From contig MU128966.1 of assembly GCA_014904985.1 (NCBI GenBank), positions 1-64,000 of the forward strand: DNA of 64,000 nucleotides. The letters are read 5' to 3'. Shown here in pieces: positions 1 through 10,511 of this stretch. Numbering within the stretch: position 1 is the first letter of the stretch; every line of letters begins with the position of its first letter. Both the position numbers and the translations under genes were made by a program. Under the pieces are notes generated by a model that saw only the letters and a program-made list of their open reading frames with translations, was not told the origin of the DNA and did not search any database. This DNA is from Hydnum rufescens UP504. Lineage: Eukaryota > Basidiomycota > Agaricomycetes > Cantharellales > Hydnaceae.

Positions 1-832
1 CGACCACAGACACTGGACTCTTGGAAGGGGGTGTGGGTGCGATATCTAGAACACAGTGAACTACCTAATGTCCATGTTAGTTGTTCTATACTTGATGGTA
101 GTGTTGCCGAAACGGCCAAGGGCAGAATCGCCGCTCGAAAGAGAAGGTAGTCATTGCTGTTACAAGGGATAGTATAGGGGGTGATTGGTCTAGTATCGTC
201 ACCATACATACATGTTATACTGCACATGCCCGACAATCCAAATCAACCCCGACCTACTAAAATTACATCTGTCACTTGATCCCCCCAGCGGTTTAGAGGT
301 GGATAGATAATTCAGGGCCAAAACACCCACATCACGTCGACCTTGGATTGCTCCGACGTTGATCTTCTTCGACAAGATCTAATCGATCATTATCGAAGGT
401 CAAGGCGACGCTGCCATTGTTCGTGAGTGAAAAGGCTTGAGCAGAGTACGAGAGGCGAAGAGAATCAGTCGCTAGAGTCGCGATGGGTGAGGAATATCGG
501 AACGTCGTATAAAATCCCCAAGCTTGATCGGCCGGGTCTGCAATGCTCATTAGAAAGTGAACCACGACGATCAAGTGCACAAGTTTAGATTTCGCAAGAC
601 CTACTTGGCCGTAATACAAAGGCGAAGCGTGGAGCCTCGTACCATTCGGCGAATTGGATGACTGTGATGGTGTCCATGGGCGAAAGATTCGAGGTTTGAC
701 TGACTCGGGATCACTAACCGTCATGCGAAGCCGTGCGTGCGTGCTGTTGCTCGCCAACTGATCACGTCGACGTTTGGGGCCGGGGCCAAGTTTGACACTA
801 CAGGAGGTCACGGTTAGGAGTGGAAAGTTCAC

Positions 833-1051
833 ATGTCGGCGGTGAACATGACGTACTCGCCTTCCGGTTCGATCATCATTTTCAACCCATCCGAATCCGC
901 CAGCTGTGCATTCGCCGCAATAACCACAAGATTATGGGATTTGGCGCAAGATATGGAACATAGGGATGTCCTGGATCTGACGTTGGATATCATGGGGTTG
1001 ATCGTGCACTGGGATCTAACGAAACACGTCAGATCCATGAGGAATGAATAG
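833..1051 (+). pseudogene. Small ORF in the inverted repeat, unrecognised
   Basis: A 72-codon frame with ordinary protein-like composition (MSAVNMTYSPSGS...) ending at a TGA-free TAG. I do not recognise it. The mirror copy near 39990-40195 carries the same stretch with substitutions and indels, so it is probably an exon or remnant of an old gene rather than a conserved small protein. No splice-supported extension was found by eye. The opposite strand also has an open frame here, which adds doubt. Confidence 0.3.
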
Positions 1052-1199
1052 TGACGAATCTGCACTATGGTCACACCAGGTAGATCGACAAGCATCCAGA
1101 CCGATACCAAATAGGGGGGGACATGATATCCTAACCGCGTGCTTAGTTTAGGACATGCTACTGGTGTTCCCCAGTTTTAGTCCATTTCCTTCTCCCATT

Positions 1200-1551
1200 G
1201 TCTCGTGAGGGACTCGATGACGGCTTCGCGACCGTTGAAGAACGGGTCCTGGTTTCGCCGCGTTGACTCTAGTCGTCTAGGAAGATTGGAGCGAGGGTGT
1301 GAGATGGGCAAACCTTGAGCGTAACCCAGCGCAATGTTCTTGCGAAGTGTCCCTTGACACTGCCCCTGGGACCGTCGGTATGATGATGAGAGCGATAAGG
1401 GTTCGGCGGATTATGGGGATGAAGAAAGCAAGCCGGGGGTGTCACGGTGGCTGACGGATATCAGATTGCTAGATGACACCCAAGCCTCGTCAGTAAGGAG
1501 TGCAATACTCATCAGGAACAAAATTACCGTGGGCCACCAAGTCGACTAGCG
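1200..1551 (+). pseudogene. Decayed coding remnant, C-terminal piece of an unknown fungal protein
   Basis: Read in one frame this gives a Trp-Phe-Arg-Arg-Val-Asp block, then three stop codons, then a clean acidic tail with YDDESDKGSADYGDEE and a basic ILIRNKITVGHQVD ending at TAG. The mirror arm (39500-39810) encodes the same start but its tail is frame-shifted. The composition is that of a real exon, and the stops make it a pseudogene. The family is not recognised. Confidence 0.4.
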
Positions 1552-1917
1552 AGTCGACTAGTTCCAAGTTTATGATACATACACGGTTGTAAATATAAAG
1601 GCCACAAAATTGTCAGTCGTATAGCGTCCATAAGCAAAGGGTTCGAGCGCGTATCGACTGGGTTGGGATCACTACCCGCGATGCATGAAGCACTACTGTA
1701 TGTTCCTGGCGCCGAGAGATCATGCTGACATATAGAGTGGGTACCGAGTTGCTAATGGTTGACGTTGCAGAGCGCGAGTGGTCTTTCGGCTGCTTCCGAA
1801 TGACACAGCCATACGAACTTTCGAAGCGACCATGCGTTTGCGTCGTGGCCAGCGATTCCTCTGACTTGTCACTCGTTACTGCATGTGCGCGAGCCTGGAG
1901 GCAGGGCGGATAAAAAT

Positions 1918-2364
1918 ATGTCGTTCTTCTCCAAGCTTCTTTCATTCCTCAAGATGTCTGACCCATCGCCACCTCGCGACTCCATTCCCCCCTTCTTAGT
2001 GCCAGGCAATCTAGCCAAGAGGCCTCTAGGGGTCTGGTACACGCAACTAGTCAATCTAACCCATGACGAGAGTCCTCCCTACACTGCCTTCAAGCTTGCT
2101 ACGATCTTCCACTGGGAACGTTTCGAGAAATTCAAGCACGAAGGTTTAACTTTGGTCTTTGAGCGAGACCCTCGCTCGGTGGTGTACTTGCGTATTGATC
2201 GCATGTCGTTTGAGAATGACCCTTGGCACGCATCCAAGGGATCTTCTACTAGTCTTGTGCCCAAGTCTTTCGGGGGCTCTCCACAGGCAGCGAAAGATCA
2301 GGAGGATGCGGAGGCCCATGCGTATCGTCCCATGCGTGGCGAGTTCAGCGTCCCGAAGCTTTGA
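1918..2364 (+). pseudogene. Truncated copy of the inverted-repeat gene (fungal coiled-coil tailed family)
   Basis: The frame starts MSFFSKLLSFLKMSDPS and contains the signature LGVWYTQLVNL followed by YTAFKLATIFHW, then LVFERDPRSVVYLRIDRM. The same protein is encoded on the minus strand at about 37927-39120. This copy keeps six C in the run near 1985, so its N-terminus is in frame, but it leaves the homology at about 2312 and runs on for 17 unrelated codons. It therefore lacks the middle and the coiled-coil tail. The family appears to be an uncharacterised expanded family of basidiomycetes; no function is known to me. A third relative is at 41400-42650. Confidence 0.6.
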
Positions 2365-2777
2365 TGAGTTTGGCTTAACTTTAAACGATACGGGTCTGAT
2401 AGGTGCACCAGGCGACACAACGACTTGGACCTATTGAAGGGTGCGACCGAGTGAAATCCTTTCAAAGACGACACCTCGCGGAAGGTAGAACTACGTGTGC
2501 ACATTCGCCAGTACTATTCAACGGTCGGTAATCCATTGAACAGTGGTGAAGAAAGTGTTCGAAATGTTGGTTCTTCGTCCCACATAGTGCTGGACTATTA
2601 CTAATAAATTATAGCAGACTTGGGATTGAGCTGAAGAAAGGTGAAGTGCTTAAATCTCGTGGAATCCTCATCGACTGGGCCTGGAAAAGCCAATCGGTTC
2701 TCAGGGGCGCCCGGAGCCAGGGAAAATAATCTTGGTGAGTAGAAAGCATCTCATTTCGCTATGGATAATTTAAGGGT
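2365..2777. other. Intergenic stretch, no gene recognised
   Basis: A short possible exon (SRGILIDWAWKSQSVLRGA) lies near 2655-2730, just ahead of the decayed gene at 2778, and could be its first exon. Nothing else is recognisable. Confidence 0.4.
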
Positions 2778-3260
2778 ATGGTACCTCTTATGTCTATACA
2801 CCTCTTGGAAGGTTGGCTCGACGGCCAAGACATATACTACAACCCCAATGATGATCTGGAGTATGGTGTCTGGGTGGCACTGATTGACAGACTAGAGACA
2901 ACCGTGGCAAATGACCAAGGGAATGTACCTGTCACTGAGAAGAACTGGCTGCGTCGCCTGGATTCGCCTGCGATTGATGGTGTCCTGGGTCCAAAGACAC
3001 AGATTGCCAGATGGGCTACTAGATCGCGAGGGGAACCGCATGCATTTTATGGATTGATAGCCAGATAGTTGTCATTCCTTGAGGACATAGTGGTGGCAGA
3101 CCAATTTGGTACTCTGTATGCCGTATCTGAGGAACAGTCATCGCAGCTACCAAGGCTTTTTTCAGAAGGGCTTATTTCGCTACGGGCTCATGATGACATA
3201 CTGTCCAAGAGCTGGAGCGACTGTTTTAAATCACAAGGCACCCAAATATTGGTAGATTGA
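2778..3260 (+). pseudogene. Unknown basidiomycete protein gene interrupted by a TAG
   Basis: Two adjacent frames, 2778-3068 and 3069-3260, are in the same phase and separated only by TAG at 3066-3068. Read through, they give one coherent acidic protein of about 160 residues (LDGQDIYYNPNDDLEYG ... VADQFGTLYAVSEEQ ... SWSDCFKSQGTQILVD). A Gln codon mutated C to T would explain the stop. A GTAGAT donor at the end and a TATTACAG acceptor near 3291 hint at a further exon. I do not recognise the family. Confidence 0.5.
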
Positions 3261-3329
3261 TTGGAATGGTACCCATAACACCTTATATTACAGGGAAGAC
3301 GACACATCCTTATTTGACAAAACCTATCT

Positions 3330-4502
3330 CCACTGGGAATACCTGTGAAAAGTGAGATGTGTCTTGCTAGGTAGAAACTTGCATGGCCGGGAGGTTAGCT
3401 TATATATATGCTTGATAGTGAATAATGCGTAGGACGCACCACCCTGAGCGATAATTGACCGGAGGACTTCTCGTCCAAGAGGTGAATCCCACACGGGATC
3501 AGTCAACTCGGGAAGGGGCTCGTCCCCCACCGCCTCTTGTAGAGAATTCAGCTCTGGGATGGAGAATGTCTGGGTCCCAGGGGGAGGCGAGGCAAGATAC
3601 ATGTGAATACAAAGCTGAAAATGAAGCCTAAGACAATTATCGTAGGGCATTGCCTGGGACTCGGGGATCTTAAGAGTGCCGGCGTCGGAGATATCAAACT
3701 CAGGCGAAGGTTTTGAGAACTGAATAATCCGATAGTCATCCTATGAGTGGTTCTCAGTGTCAGTGCCCGTGGTGCCCAGGAAAGACGGGGATAGCGTTCG
3801 CACATCAACATCAATTCCAAACGCGTATTGATCAAAGTGAGGTTGAAGGGAGGAGGCCATTGTCAGGTAATTTTGAGGCGTCTCGAGGTCCGCAGGAAGC
3901 TGCTCGTATGGTCCGACAAACTACAATGCCAGGGAAGACGTTACAGCACGTTCAATGATTGCAATTCCGGAGTCACTCACGATTATCAATCTTTTTTCCT
4001 CAATCCTGTTTTGAATGATCGGAACGACACTTTTATCCTCATCGCTAAGTGTCACTCCAGTTATATTGCAGAAAGGACTTCTAGGAATTGACGCTGGAAC
4101 TGCTGTAATGCTTCTCTGTGGATAGTGGTGTTGGATGATTCCTTATTGATATCAAGTGATGCTGAGTAATTAGGGAACTACCCACAGGGAAAGCCAGCAG
4201 TGCCCGAGAATCGAGTTGGTCGGCGGAGACTGGAGCGGGGTAATGCGTCGCTAAGATCCGAACGATTAGGTGGAAAACGGGGCTAGCAGGAAGACTCGAA
4301 GGACCTAACCATCGATAAGAATAACATAGGCTCCGGGTGAGAGGAGGTCTATTGAATCTCTCTCGATGGGTTCCTTCGCAGTAGAATCGATATCGACAGA
4401 AAATGGGTCGGGTCCAGGTTTGATGTTACAAGGATATAAAGACCATTTTTTGTCCGTGTCGACCCCGAGAAAGCCAAGCAACCATCTGTAGAAGGCCTTC
4501 AC
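3330..4502 (-). pseudogene. Fungal HNH-nuclease-type gene, degenerate
   Basis: Minus-strand exons give an N-terminal piece (ATG at 4502, 65 residues, ending LLSPGAYVILIDG), a middle piece near 3745-3890 with DLETPQNYLTMASSLQPHFDQYAFGIDVD-like sequence, and a C-terminal piece (3330-3700) with DDYRIIQFSKPSPEFDISD and LRLHFQLCIHMYLAS. In fungal HNH proteins the order is PQNGL..LH..FD.Y, a YRI strand, then a helical LR.HF block, and all three are visible here. I could not find the first half of the nuclease core (the AAH motif) in frame, and the Gly after PQN is replaced, so it is probably inactive. It is divergent from the HNH gene at 4782, with 279 bases between their starts. Confidence 0.5.
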
Positions 4503-4781
4503 TCTGACAGTCCTCTTTTCTGGTGATGTTGGGATATGACATCCTTATGAAATGCGGTATTTTATCAGCAGATGGACAAAAGGCAATCATGAAAGCGAAA
4601 ACCTGCTACAAGTACCGGCTCGAAACCATAGGTGAACACGAAGACATTGTTGTAGCCGTTTGGGTCGAAAATGTCGTAGAAACGCATGAATCAATGAGTG
4701 TGGATTATTTAGAACTCCGCGTTTGCATTTCCCCGCCGTCATTGTGACAACGCATTACAAACCACTCTCCATTGTAAACTC
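4503..4781. promoter_or_regulatory. Divergent intergenic region between two HNH genes
   Basis: This 279-base gap separates the starts of the two head-to-head HNH genes and could hold a shared promoter. A 74-codon frame (4523-4747, plus strand) crosses it; I see no homology in it. No clear TATA box was found. Confidence 0.3.
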
Positions 4782-6136
4782 ATGAACTCTGCAATATACA
4801 GACTGCAGGGGGACAGAGACATCCATATCTGGGATGATTCATCGGGAGTGCCTGTGATAGTCGCCGGTGTGCCTGTTACTGTTGACAATTTATTCGAAAA
4901 AAGGCTTATAGGTGGCATCCTGTTATCAGGTTGTATTGTCCAGCCTTCCTTAACTTTCCGTGTCCTTTATTCATGGCTGGGTGCCGTGCTTGTCATCCCC
5001 ATGTCTAGTTCTGCTGGATCAGCCCCGGAAGCCTGGTACCTTGTGCGAGCTCGGCTCCCAGTATCCCCCATGCACCCGGTAGAAGTAGATCCTCAGCTAC
5101 AACCGATCCCCCACACAAACAGCCTGGTTCCCAAGGGACATTTTGTGATCAGAATATGTATGTTCAGCATCACATTACAGTGGACTAGCAGTGACATGCG
5201 ACCTTGATGCAGTCAGAAGACAGGCACAGGGCCCTCCTACATACCTGCGAGTCCCCTCTGTACGTTTAGCACAATTCCTTGCACGAAAGAGAGCACCGAG
5301 TCGACCAAACAGCTCTACCACCTCACTTGGATCCCCCTCAGACTCTCAGACACAAAGAGTAAGGTTCTGTTGCAAGCACATTGAAGCACTAGTTCACTCT
5401 GTTATGAAATAGAGCCAAGTATTCCGAAACAATGTACGGCAGCGTGATGGCCAGTGTCGCATTACTGGCACACATCCTGGAACAATTCCGACTTTGTCTG
5501 GGGGAACATTAGGGTTAAACTACACTGGCCTGCAAGCAGCTCATATATTTCCCCTTGCATATGCTCACAGAACTGAGGTATATTGATGAGTTCTCCCTGT
5601 CTGCAACATCTTACATTGTTCACAAATTAGCCAACTTTCCCTGGGGAACTACCTCACTATGATCAGTTCCGGTTGCTCTGGGATGATGGAGTGATCACAT
5701 CACCCCAAGATGCTCATGCCATTGCTGATAGTGCCCCAAATGGAATTCTTTTACGATCAGATATCCATCTCTTCTTTGATGATTATCAATTTGCATTTCT
5801 AGTTCCCCTGGTGTGTACATCCATGTTGCTACAGGAGCTGGATACCCATCTACTTCTTGATAGGACCCAGATACCCCTATCCCTAGCCACCCAATGGCTG
5901 TGTGATTCAGTCATTCTGCAGCCCCTGCATTGTCTGTGCCTGATCACGGACAACCCTTGTGCCTACTTCCTCCATCCCCACAGGGGACTATGGAATTGCT
6001 GCCAGGCACTTACCAGCCAACATTGAACATAGAGCCCATCTGCATGAACCTATTCCAAGCCCATCTTCGTTATTGCCTCTATCTTAGAGTGATGGGTAAT
6101 GGAGAGGAAGTAAAGAAGAAAAATATGAATCAGTGA
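4782..6136 (+). CDS. Fungal HNH-nuclease domain protein
   Basis: I splice six exons by eye: 4782-5157, 5213-5358, 5413-5577, 5631-5810, 5864-5899 and 5984-6136, giving about 351 residues in one frame with GT..AG introns of 53-84 bases. The N-terminal part (MNSAIYRLQGDRDIHIWD) is the variable region of this family. Exon 3 holds the nuclease core RQRDGQCRITG ... LQAAHIFPLAYAH, with CxITG and the AAHIFPL motif. Exon 4 holds APNGILLRSDIHLFFDDYQF, the N and H of the HNH/beta-beta-alpha-metal fold. The last exon has LFQAHLRYCLYLRVMGNGE, matching the usual LR.HFRQC..NMRG block. Such proteins are thought to be nucleases of unknown role. Exon 5 is the least certain. It sits at the border of the CpG-poor repeat region. 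Confidence 0.7.
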
Positions 6137-6658
6137 TCCCATCCTTGATTTTTTTTGTATCCTGCTCCTTTGGTTTATTAGTTACAGTGCTGTGTAAGGC
6201 TGCTTGTGAAAAATGAACAAATGTAAAGTCAGTCATTTCTCATACCTATCTCAGGTATTAGATTCTGTTCACACCTGAGACAACCCAATTCCTGTGTCTA
6301 ATTAGTAGTCTTTTTCTGGTAAAATAGTGTGTCTAATAGACTCATGGGCCCATGGCCCCACATTTCTTCTGAACCTACCATGGCTCCCCAGACCTTCCTG
6401 AATATTAGGGTCTATGCCAGGGGATTTTTTAGACACTGGCCCCATGAAAACCCCCCTCAGCTCTGCCAACAAACATTGGAACCCTGACATCATTCATTCT
6501 AGTTTCTGCCTTCATGTCCACTACAAGTTCACTGGTCTCAGCTTTCTTTATCTCCATCTTACTTTTTTCTAAGTCCACACTTTTCTGTGATGTTGGTCAA
6601 AGTCATTTAACCTTAGCATAACTCCTATTCATGAAAATTAATAACTATTTACAAATGG
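6137..6658. other. AT-rich CpG-depleted spacer
   Basis: No gene or named element is recognisable. The sequence is almost free of CpG and ends with an AAATGGGGGAG purine run directly before the LTR-like sequence at 6664. That run could be the polypurine tract of a lost retrotransposon. Confidence 0.5.
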
Positions 6659-6663
6659 GGGAG

Positions 6664-7288
6664 TGTAACAGGTGCACTGAAATAAAGGTGTGAGAGGTGA
6701 GGTCAAGAGGTAGATGAGATGAAACCTAAGGGAGCAGTGATTGACTCTACATGATCAATGCTAGCCTACCATGTAGAGGGCAGGGGGCAGAGGGAGAGAA
6801 GGGCCAGATGCAAGAATATGGCAGGACCTATGGGGGCAAGAGTAAAAGCAACACAATCAGCACTGGCCTCTTGTACTGTCCTCATAGGCATGTTGGGTGC
6901 TTGCCTTCTTGTGTTTAGAGACAGAAAGGGAAGGGAAGGGGTAGGAGGTGGAGGAGGTGATGTTCAAGGGTTAGTAGTTGCAATGAGTCACATGCCAAGC
7001 CAATGAATAGATGCTACTGCATTGGCTTACCTCTTGGTTGTCTATGGTATGGCCCAAGAGAAGTTGGAGACAGAGAGAAGAGTGCAAGAAGATGTGGCTG
7101 AGTCATATCATTTGTGCAAATGGCTACTAGAATGAAGTGGAGCTCTTAGCTAGGAGCATGTAGAGCATAGAAGAGAAGATGATATTTTCACAGCAAATGC
7201 CACAGCTCACAAACACAAGAACTAATTACATAAGCTTCAGATGCACTGAGCCTAAGTACTACAGGCTAAATATATATACTCTGTTACA
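6664..7288 (+). mobile_element. Probable solo LTR, 625 bp
   Basis: The segment begins TGTAACA and ends TGTTACA, perfect inverted 7-mers of the TG..CA type. It is flanked on both sides by GGGAG (6659-6663 and 7289-7293), as expected of a 5-bp target-site duplication. The left GGGAG is also the end of a G-rich run that resembles a polypurine tract, so chance identity is possible. The last 70 bases (ATTACATAAG ... TATATATACT) resemble the end of the LTR-like sequence at 13838-14417. No internal retrotransposon genes flank it. Confidence 0.6.
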
Positions 7289-7356
7289 GGGAGGGGTCAT
7301 AAACAAGGCCAATGTACAAGAAGAAATGGATCATGAGGTGGAAATGATGATGGTGA

Positions 7357-7793
7357 TGTAACAAAGTGCCTCCCAATTCAGGAGGGCACTTGTTGTCATA
7401 CTTGGACAAAGTGGAGTCAACAGAGGAGGGAGCAGGATAAGGGAGAAGAGGAGAGAAGGTGTGATCACACTGCCCTCAGCACTAGCTTTGGGCAGGGGAG
7501 CTGTACACAGAGCTAAGCACTGGCTTTGCTCTGAGTGCAGGGGAAAAGGTTGTGGAAGGAATGGGAGGATGGTGAAACATAGTAAAGTAGTGACTGGCCA
7601 AGTGGCACAGTCACTACCTAAGGAGAGGAAGTGGGGTCAGTAAGAGGAAGTGGTGATCCTGCTTACTGCTTTCCCTGCTGGAGTTCAAAGGTGCTGTTCC
7701 AGAGCCAGGGAAAGTCCTAGTAGTTAATGGCCACTAGATAAGCCAGCCACATAGCCTAATGGAAGAGCAGAGGCAGGGTACAGAGGATTTACA
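7357..7793 (+). mobile_element. LTR-like sequence, related to 13838-14417
   Basis: It begins TGTAACAAAGTGCCTCC and ends GGATTTACA. A hairpin (GTGCCTCC, 7-base loop, GGAGGGCAC) sits right after the start, and the LTR-like sequence at 13838 has a comparable hairpin in the same place. The interior shares the phrase AGCTAAGCACTGGCTT and then GGCCAA.GG followed by a repeated CAGTCACTACC-like block with 13975-14110. No target duplication was found. It may be truncated. Confidence 0.4.
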
Positions 7794-7809
7794 GTTCTTG
7801 CTAGGCATA

Positions 7810-8841
7810 CAGTGCTGGACAAGCAAAGTCTGATAACTTCAATAGAGCCTGTTCTGCTGGGTTCCAGACTTCAAAAAGTAGATTTTTGGAATCTCTGGAC
7901 TCCAAGGATTCCAAAAATGCCCAAGTTGTGATCATGTGACCATTTTTGGGGTTGGCCAAATTTTTAGGGTGATTCACCAGAACTTTCTTATGCTGGAATA
8001 AGGCATCTGGGGACTTGAGACATTTATATACATATGATTAGTATGGAGAACAGCATGGATAGTTAATTCATGAGAGTTTCAATAGAAAGCATTGCCCACT
8101 GTGAAACTCTTCAGTGTGATTTTTGCTTCTTTACTGCCCACTCCACAGCCTTCCCAGTAAGACCCATTCAATAGGCAGACATAAACCACCATGGTCAATT
8201 AATAAAGCACCAGATAGTGTCTAGAGGACAGGCATCTAAGTGACTCTGTGCCACTGCCTTTGCATCAGCAAATGATGTCTTAAATATCTCACAGTAGTAT
8301 TTAGCATAACCCCAATACTGAATAAAGAAAGATTCAAGCCCTTGTCAGGAGAGAGTGTATGGCACAGACCATTTCAATAGGGTTCAATTCACAGTGGAAT
8401 TTCAGCAAGAACATGCAGAGATCCTTGGAATAAGATCCTCCAGCATTGATATTTGATTCACAAAATCCCCCTGCTTGCTGAGCCTGTGGTGCACCAGTTT
8501 TCCATAGGAGTGAACAACTCAGAACTTTCTGAAGAGGCATCAATCCTGAAACAAATCATGAATTTCTGGGCTTCCCGCTATCGGAGATGCTCTAAAAGTC
8601 ACAAAAATGTGTTCTGCTTGTTAATACCTACATTTTGACACCCTTTACAGCCTTGGGTGCTTATTTATGGGGTTTGGCCAAATTTCGGGGCTCTATTAAT
8701 ATAAAATTTACAATTTATCTAAAGTGGCTGGTATACAGTGGTAGCTGGCACTGTTCTAAGTGTATTCCAATGATTTCTGAAAGGTGTCATTGAGAATTGA
8801 GGACCCCAAAAATCTTATCAGACTTTGCTTGTCCAGCACTG
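7810..8841 (-). mobile_element. Tc1/mariner-type DNA transposon relic with intact TIRs
   Basis: Terminal inverted repeats are perfect over about 28 bases including the flanking TA: 7808-7835 and 8816-8843 are reverse complements. The element begins CAGTGCTGGACAAGC and ends GCTTGTCCAGCACTG and is flanked by TA on both sides, the hallmark of Tc1/mariner insertion. On the minus strand 8334-8543 encodes LLKFHCELNPIEMV, the motif around the last catalytic acid (E of DDE/D) in fungal Tc1 transposases. Further on, in other frames, are AKYYCEIFKTSFADAKA and CPLDTIWCFIN, which match the family's C-terminus. The first two catalytic Asp regions are not recognisable and stops abound, so it is dead. At 1,032 bp it is shorter than an autonomous copy. 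Confidence 0.85.
8334..8543 (-). pseudogene. Tc1-type transposase C-terminal fragment
   Basis: A 69-codon minus-strand frame inside the transposon at 7810-8841. Its end carries SKDLCMFLLKFHCELNPIEMVCAIHSLL, matching the FLPKFHCELNPIE..W signature of fungal Tc1 transposases; the Trp is lost and the frame breaks straight after. The upstream half (VLSCSLLWKTGAPQAQQAGGFCES) shows no clear match. Downstream transposase remnants continue to about 8110 in shifted frames. It cannot encode a working enzyme. Confidence 0.75.
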
Positions 8842-8999
8842 TAGAGGTCCAGGCAAAAGTTTGCTATTGATTCTGTGGAATCTGCCATGTATACATGACT
8901 TTTGAGTCCTAACTTAATTACATAATACACTATATTACAGGTGAGGTGGAAAGAAGGATGGTGAGGGAGAGATGATAAGGGTGACTCAGAAGCAATAAT

Positions 9000-9290
9000 G
9001 ACCAGGTAGAAAAGGCAATCCAACCCTTGATGGGTATTCCATTCCCCTGTTTCACATGTTTGTTATTTGCCCCTATTTCCTTATTTGGCTAGCACCATTT
9101 ATGGCATCTGGAGATCAATCACCAGATGCCCTATATATACCTGAGAGGCACCAAGGATGTCCCCCAAATTGACACCTTGGAACTCCAGGTATTTCCCTTT
9201 TCCCTTTCCTCTGTGTATTGATCTATGTACCCAGCTTGACACCTCAGAACTCCAGATATCACGCATGATTCCACTGTAGACCTTCCTCAC
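9000..9290 (-). repeat. Dispersed repeat family A, copy 1
   Basis: On the minus strand this matches 16690-16945 and 17755-17965: a CTACAGTGGAATCA-like start, CCAAGGTGTCAAACT, GGGACATCC, a TATATA-containing block, a short hairpin (GGCATCTGG/CCAGATGCC, 9101-9128) and CTAGCCAAATAAGG. The tail (GTGAAACAGGGGAATGGAATACCCATC) also occurs at the starts of the duplicated units at 18725 and 20910. The CTAGCC border and TATA-like block suggest a MITE or LTR fragment, but no clean ends were found. Confidence 0.6.
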
Positions 9291-9299
9291 TGTTGAAGT

Positions 9300-10505
9300 G
9301 CTGACAAGAGCAAATAATTTGCCTTGTGCACAGGATCAAGGACCATCCCAATCATGTGTTTCCAGACAAATGGAATCTGGATTTGTTCTTCAATACATGA
9401 CAGACAATAGAATCAAGAAATATATTGTTACATTCTTGATTTATTCACTAAGAATCTTGGCTTCAAATGAGGATTCCATGTCATTTGGATTTATCCCTCC
9501 AACAATGATCAGGCCACTTTTGCAGGGTTAAGGTTATGGTTCAGTTGTGGGTTACATTTCAACAGGTGAGGCAGATGACAGACAAAAGTCATCACTTCTG
9601 GAAGCAAACCATTTCAAAATAAGCACACCTCTCCCAGAGTCACCATGATGACTTATGACTTATGACTTATGTGTTATTTGGCCACCTAGGATATGTAGAT
9701 AGGATGTATTTCTGTAACTTGTCAGTCTCAGAATTCCATATATAGCAGCAATCAGAAGTTATAATGTGAAAGGTTTGTGATGTTGGGAATCAACTTCTTT
9801 GTGCTTCCCAATTGTAACAATGCAGTTGAGCTAATTTAGGTTTAGATGATTTTGCACTTCAGAGCTGTCTGAATGTATTGATTATGTAATATATTTCCCA
9901 ATTTGGAGAGCACTGCTCATGTTGCCCTAGTCCCCCCTGCCTGTCTCTGGCTCTCAGAAAGAACCATAAGCATGCTCAGAACCTGGGAAAATACTCCTAA
10001 AGAACAGTAAGGGACATATTCATGTTCTCAGACACTTTCCAAGCCTTAAAGCTTCAGAATCTGAATTTGGCAGAACCTCCCAATCCCCCCCCCCAACACT
10101 AGCACATAGAGACTTGTTCAGGTCCACAATTCAAAAAATTTCCTCAGATTATGGACTTGACTCTGACTCTGATGACTTGGTCATCTTCCAAGATAGAGGA
10201 TTTCAAAAAGAACTCTGAATGCTGCACTTGATAGGGTCTCCATACTTTCAATGCAGTGGTAGGTGACTGAGGCTCTTAACCCCCAGTCACAATTTCATCT
10301 GATTCATGTCTTTAGGTTTTCAAATCAGTCTCTGTGCTACATGGACAGATATCAGCACAGATTGGATGGCCAAGAGGCTACATGGTGTAGAAGGGTAGAA
10401 AATTGAGCCTATAAAAACCTAAAATCCTTACTCTTTGGACCTTGAGTCCCTTGCTGTGGCTTTAGCAGGTGTACATCTGACTTAGCCACAGCTGGCCAAC
10501 AGTGA
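9300..10505. other. CpG-poor sequence without recognisable genes
   Basis: No coding region is supported. A microsatellite-like GACTTATGACTTATGACTTATG is at about 9652-9672 and a run of C at about 10086-10094. The sequence is almost devoid of CpG, like its neighbours. Confidence 0.5.
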
Positions 10506-10511
10506 CTAAAA

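Larger units (their letters stand above)
1..2312 (+). repeat. Left arm of a large inverted repeat
   Basis: This stretch matches the reverse complement of about 38722-41022, roughly 90% identical by eye over long blocks, with small indels. The match starts at the window edge, so the arm may extend further left. It stops near 2312, inside a coding sequence, so the arm ends in the middle of a gene. The two arms are about 36 kb apart and point towards each other. Both carry the same decayed coding remnants (833-1051, 1200-1551, 1918-2364 and their partners). Confidence 0.9.

Noticed and set aside
332..832. Long minus-strand ORF (166 codons), with a related but shorter frame at 40200-40589 in the other arm
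   Set aside because: The two arms differ here by indels that change the reading and its length, there are no splice-supported neighbours, and composition is not clearly coding. Probably shared non-coding sequence.
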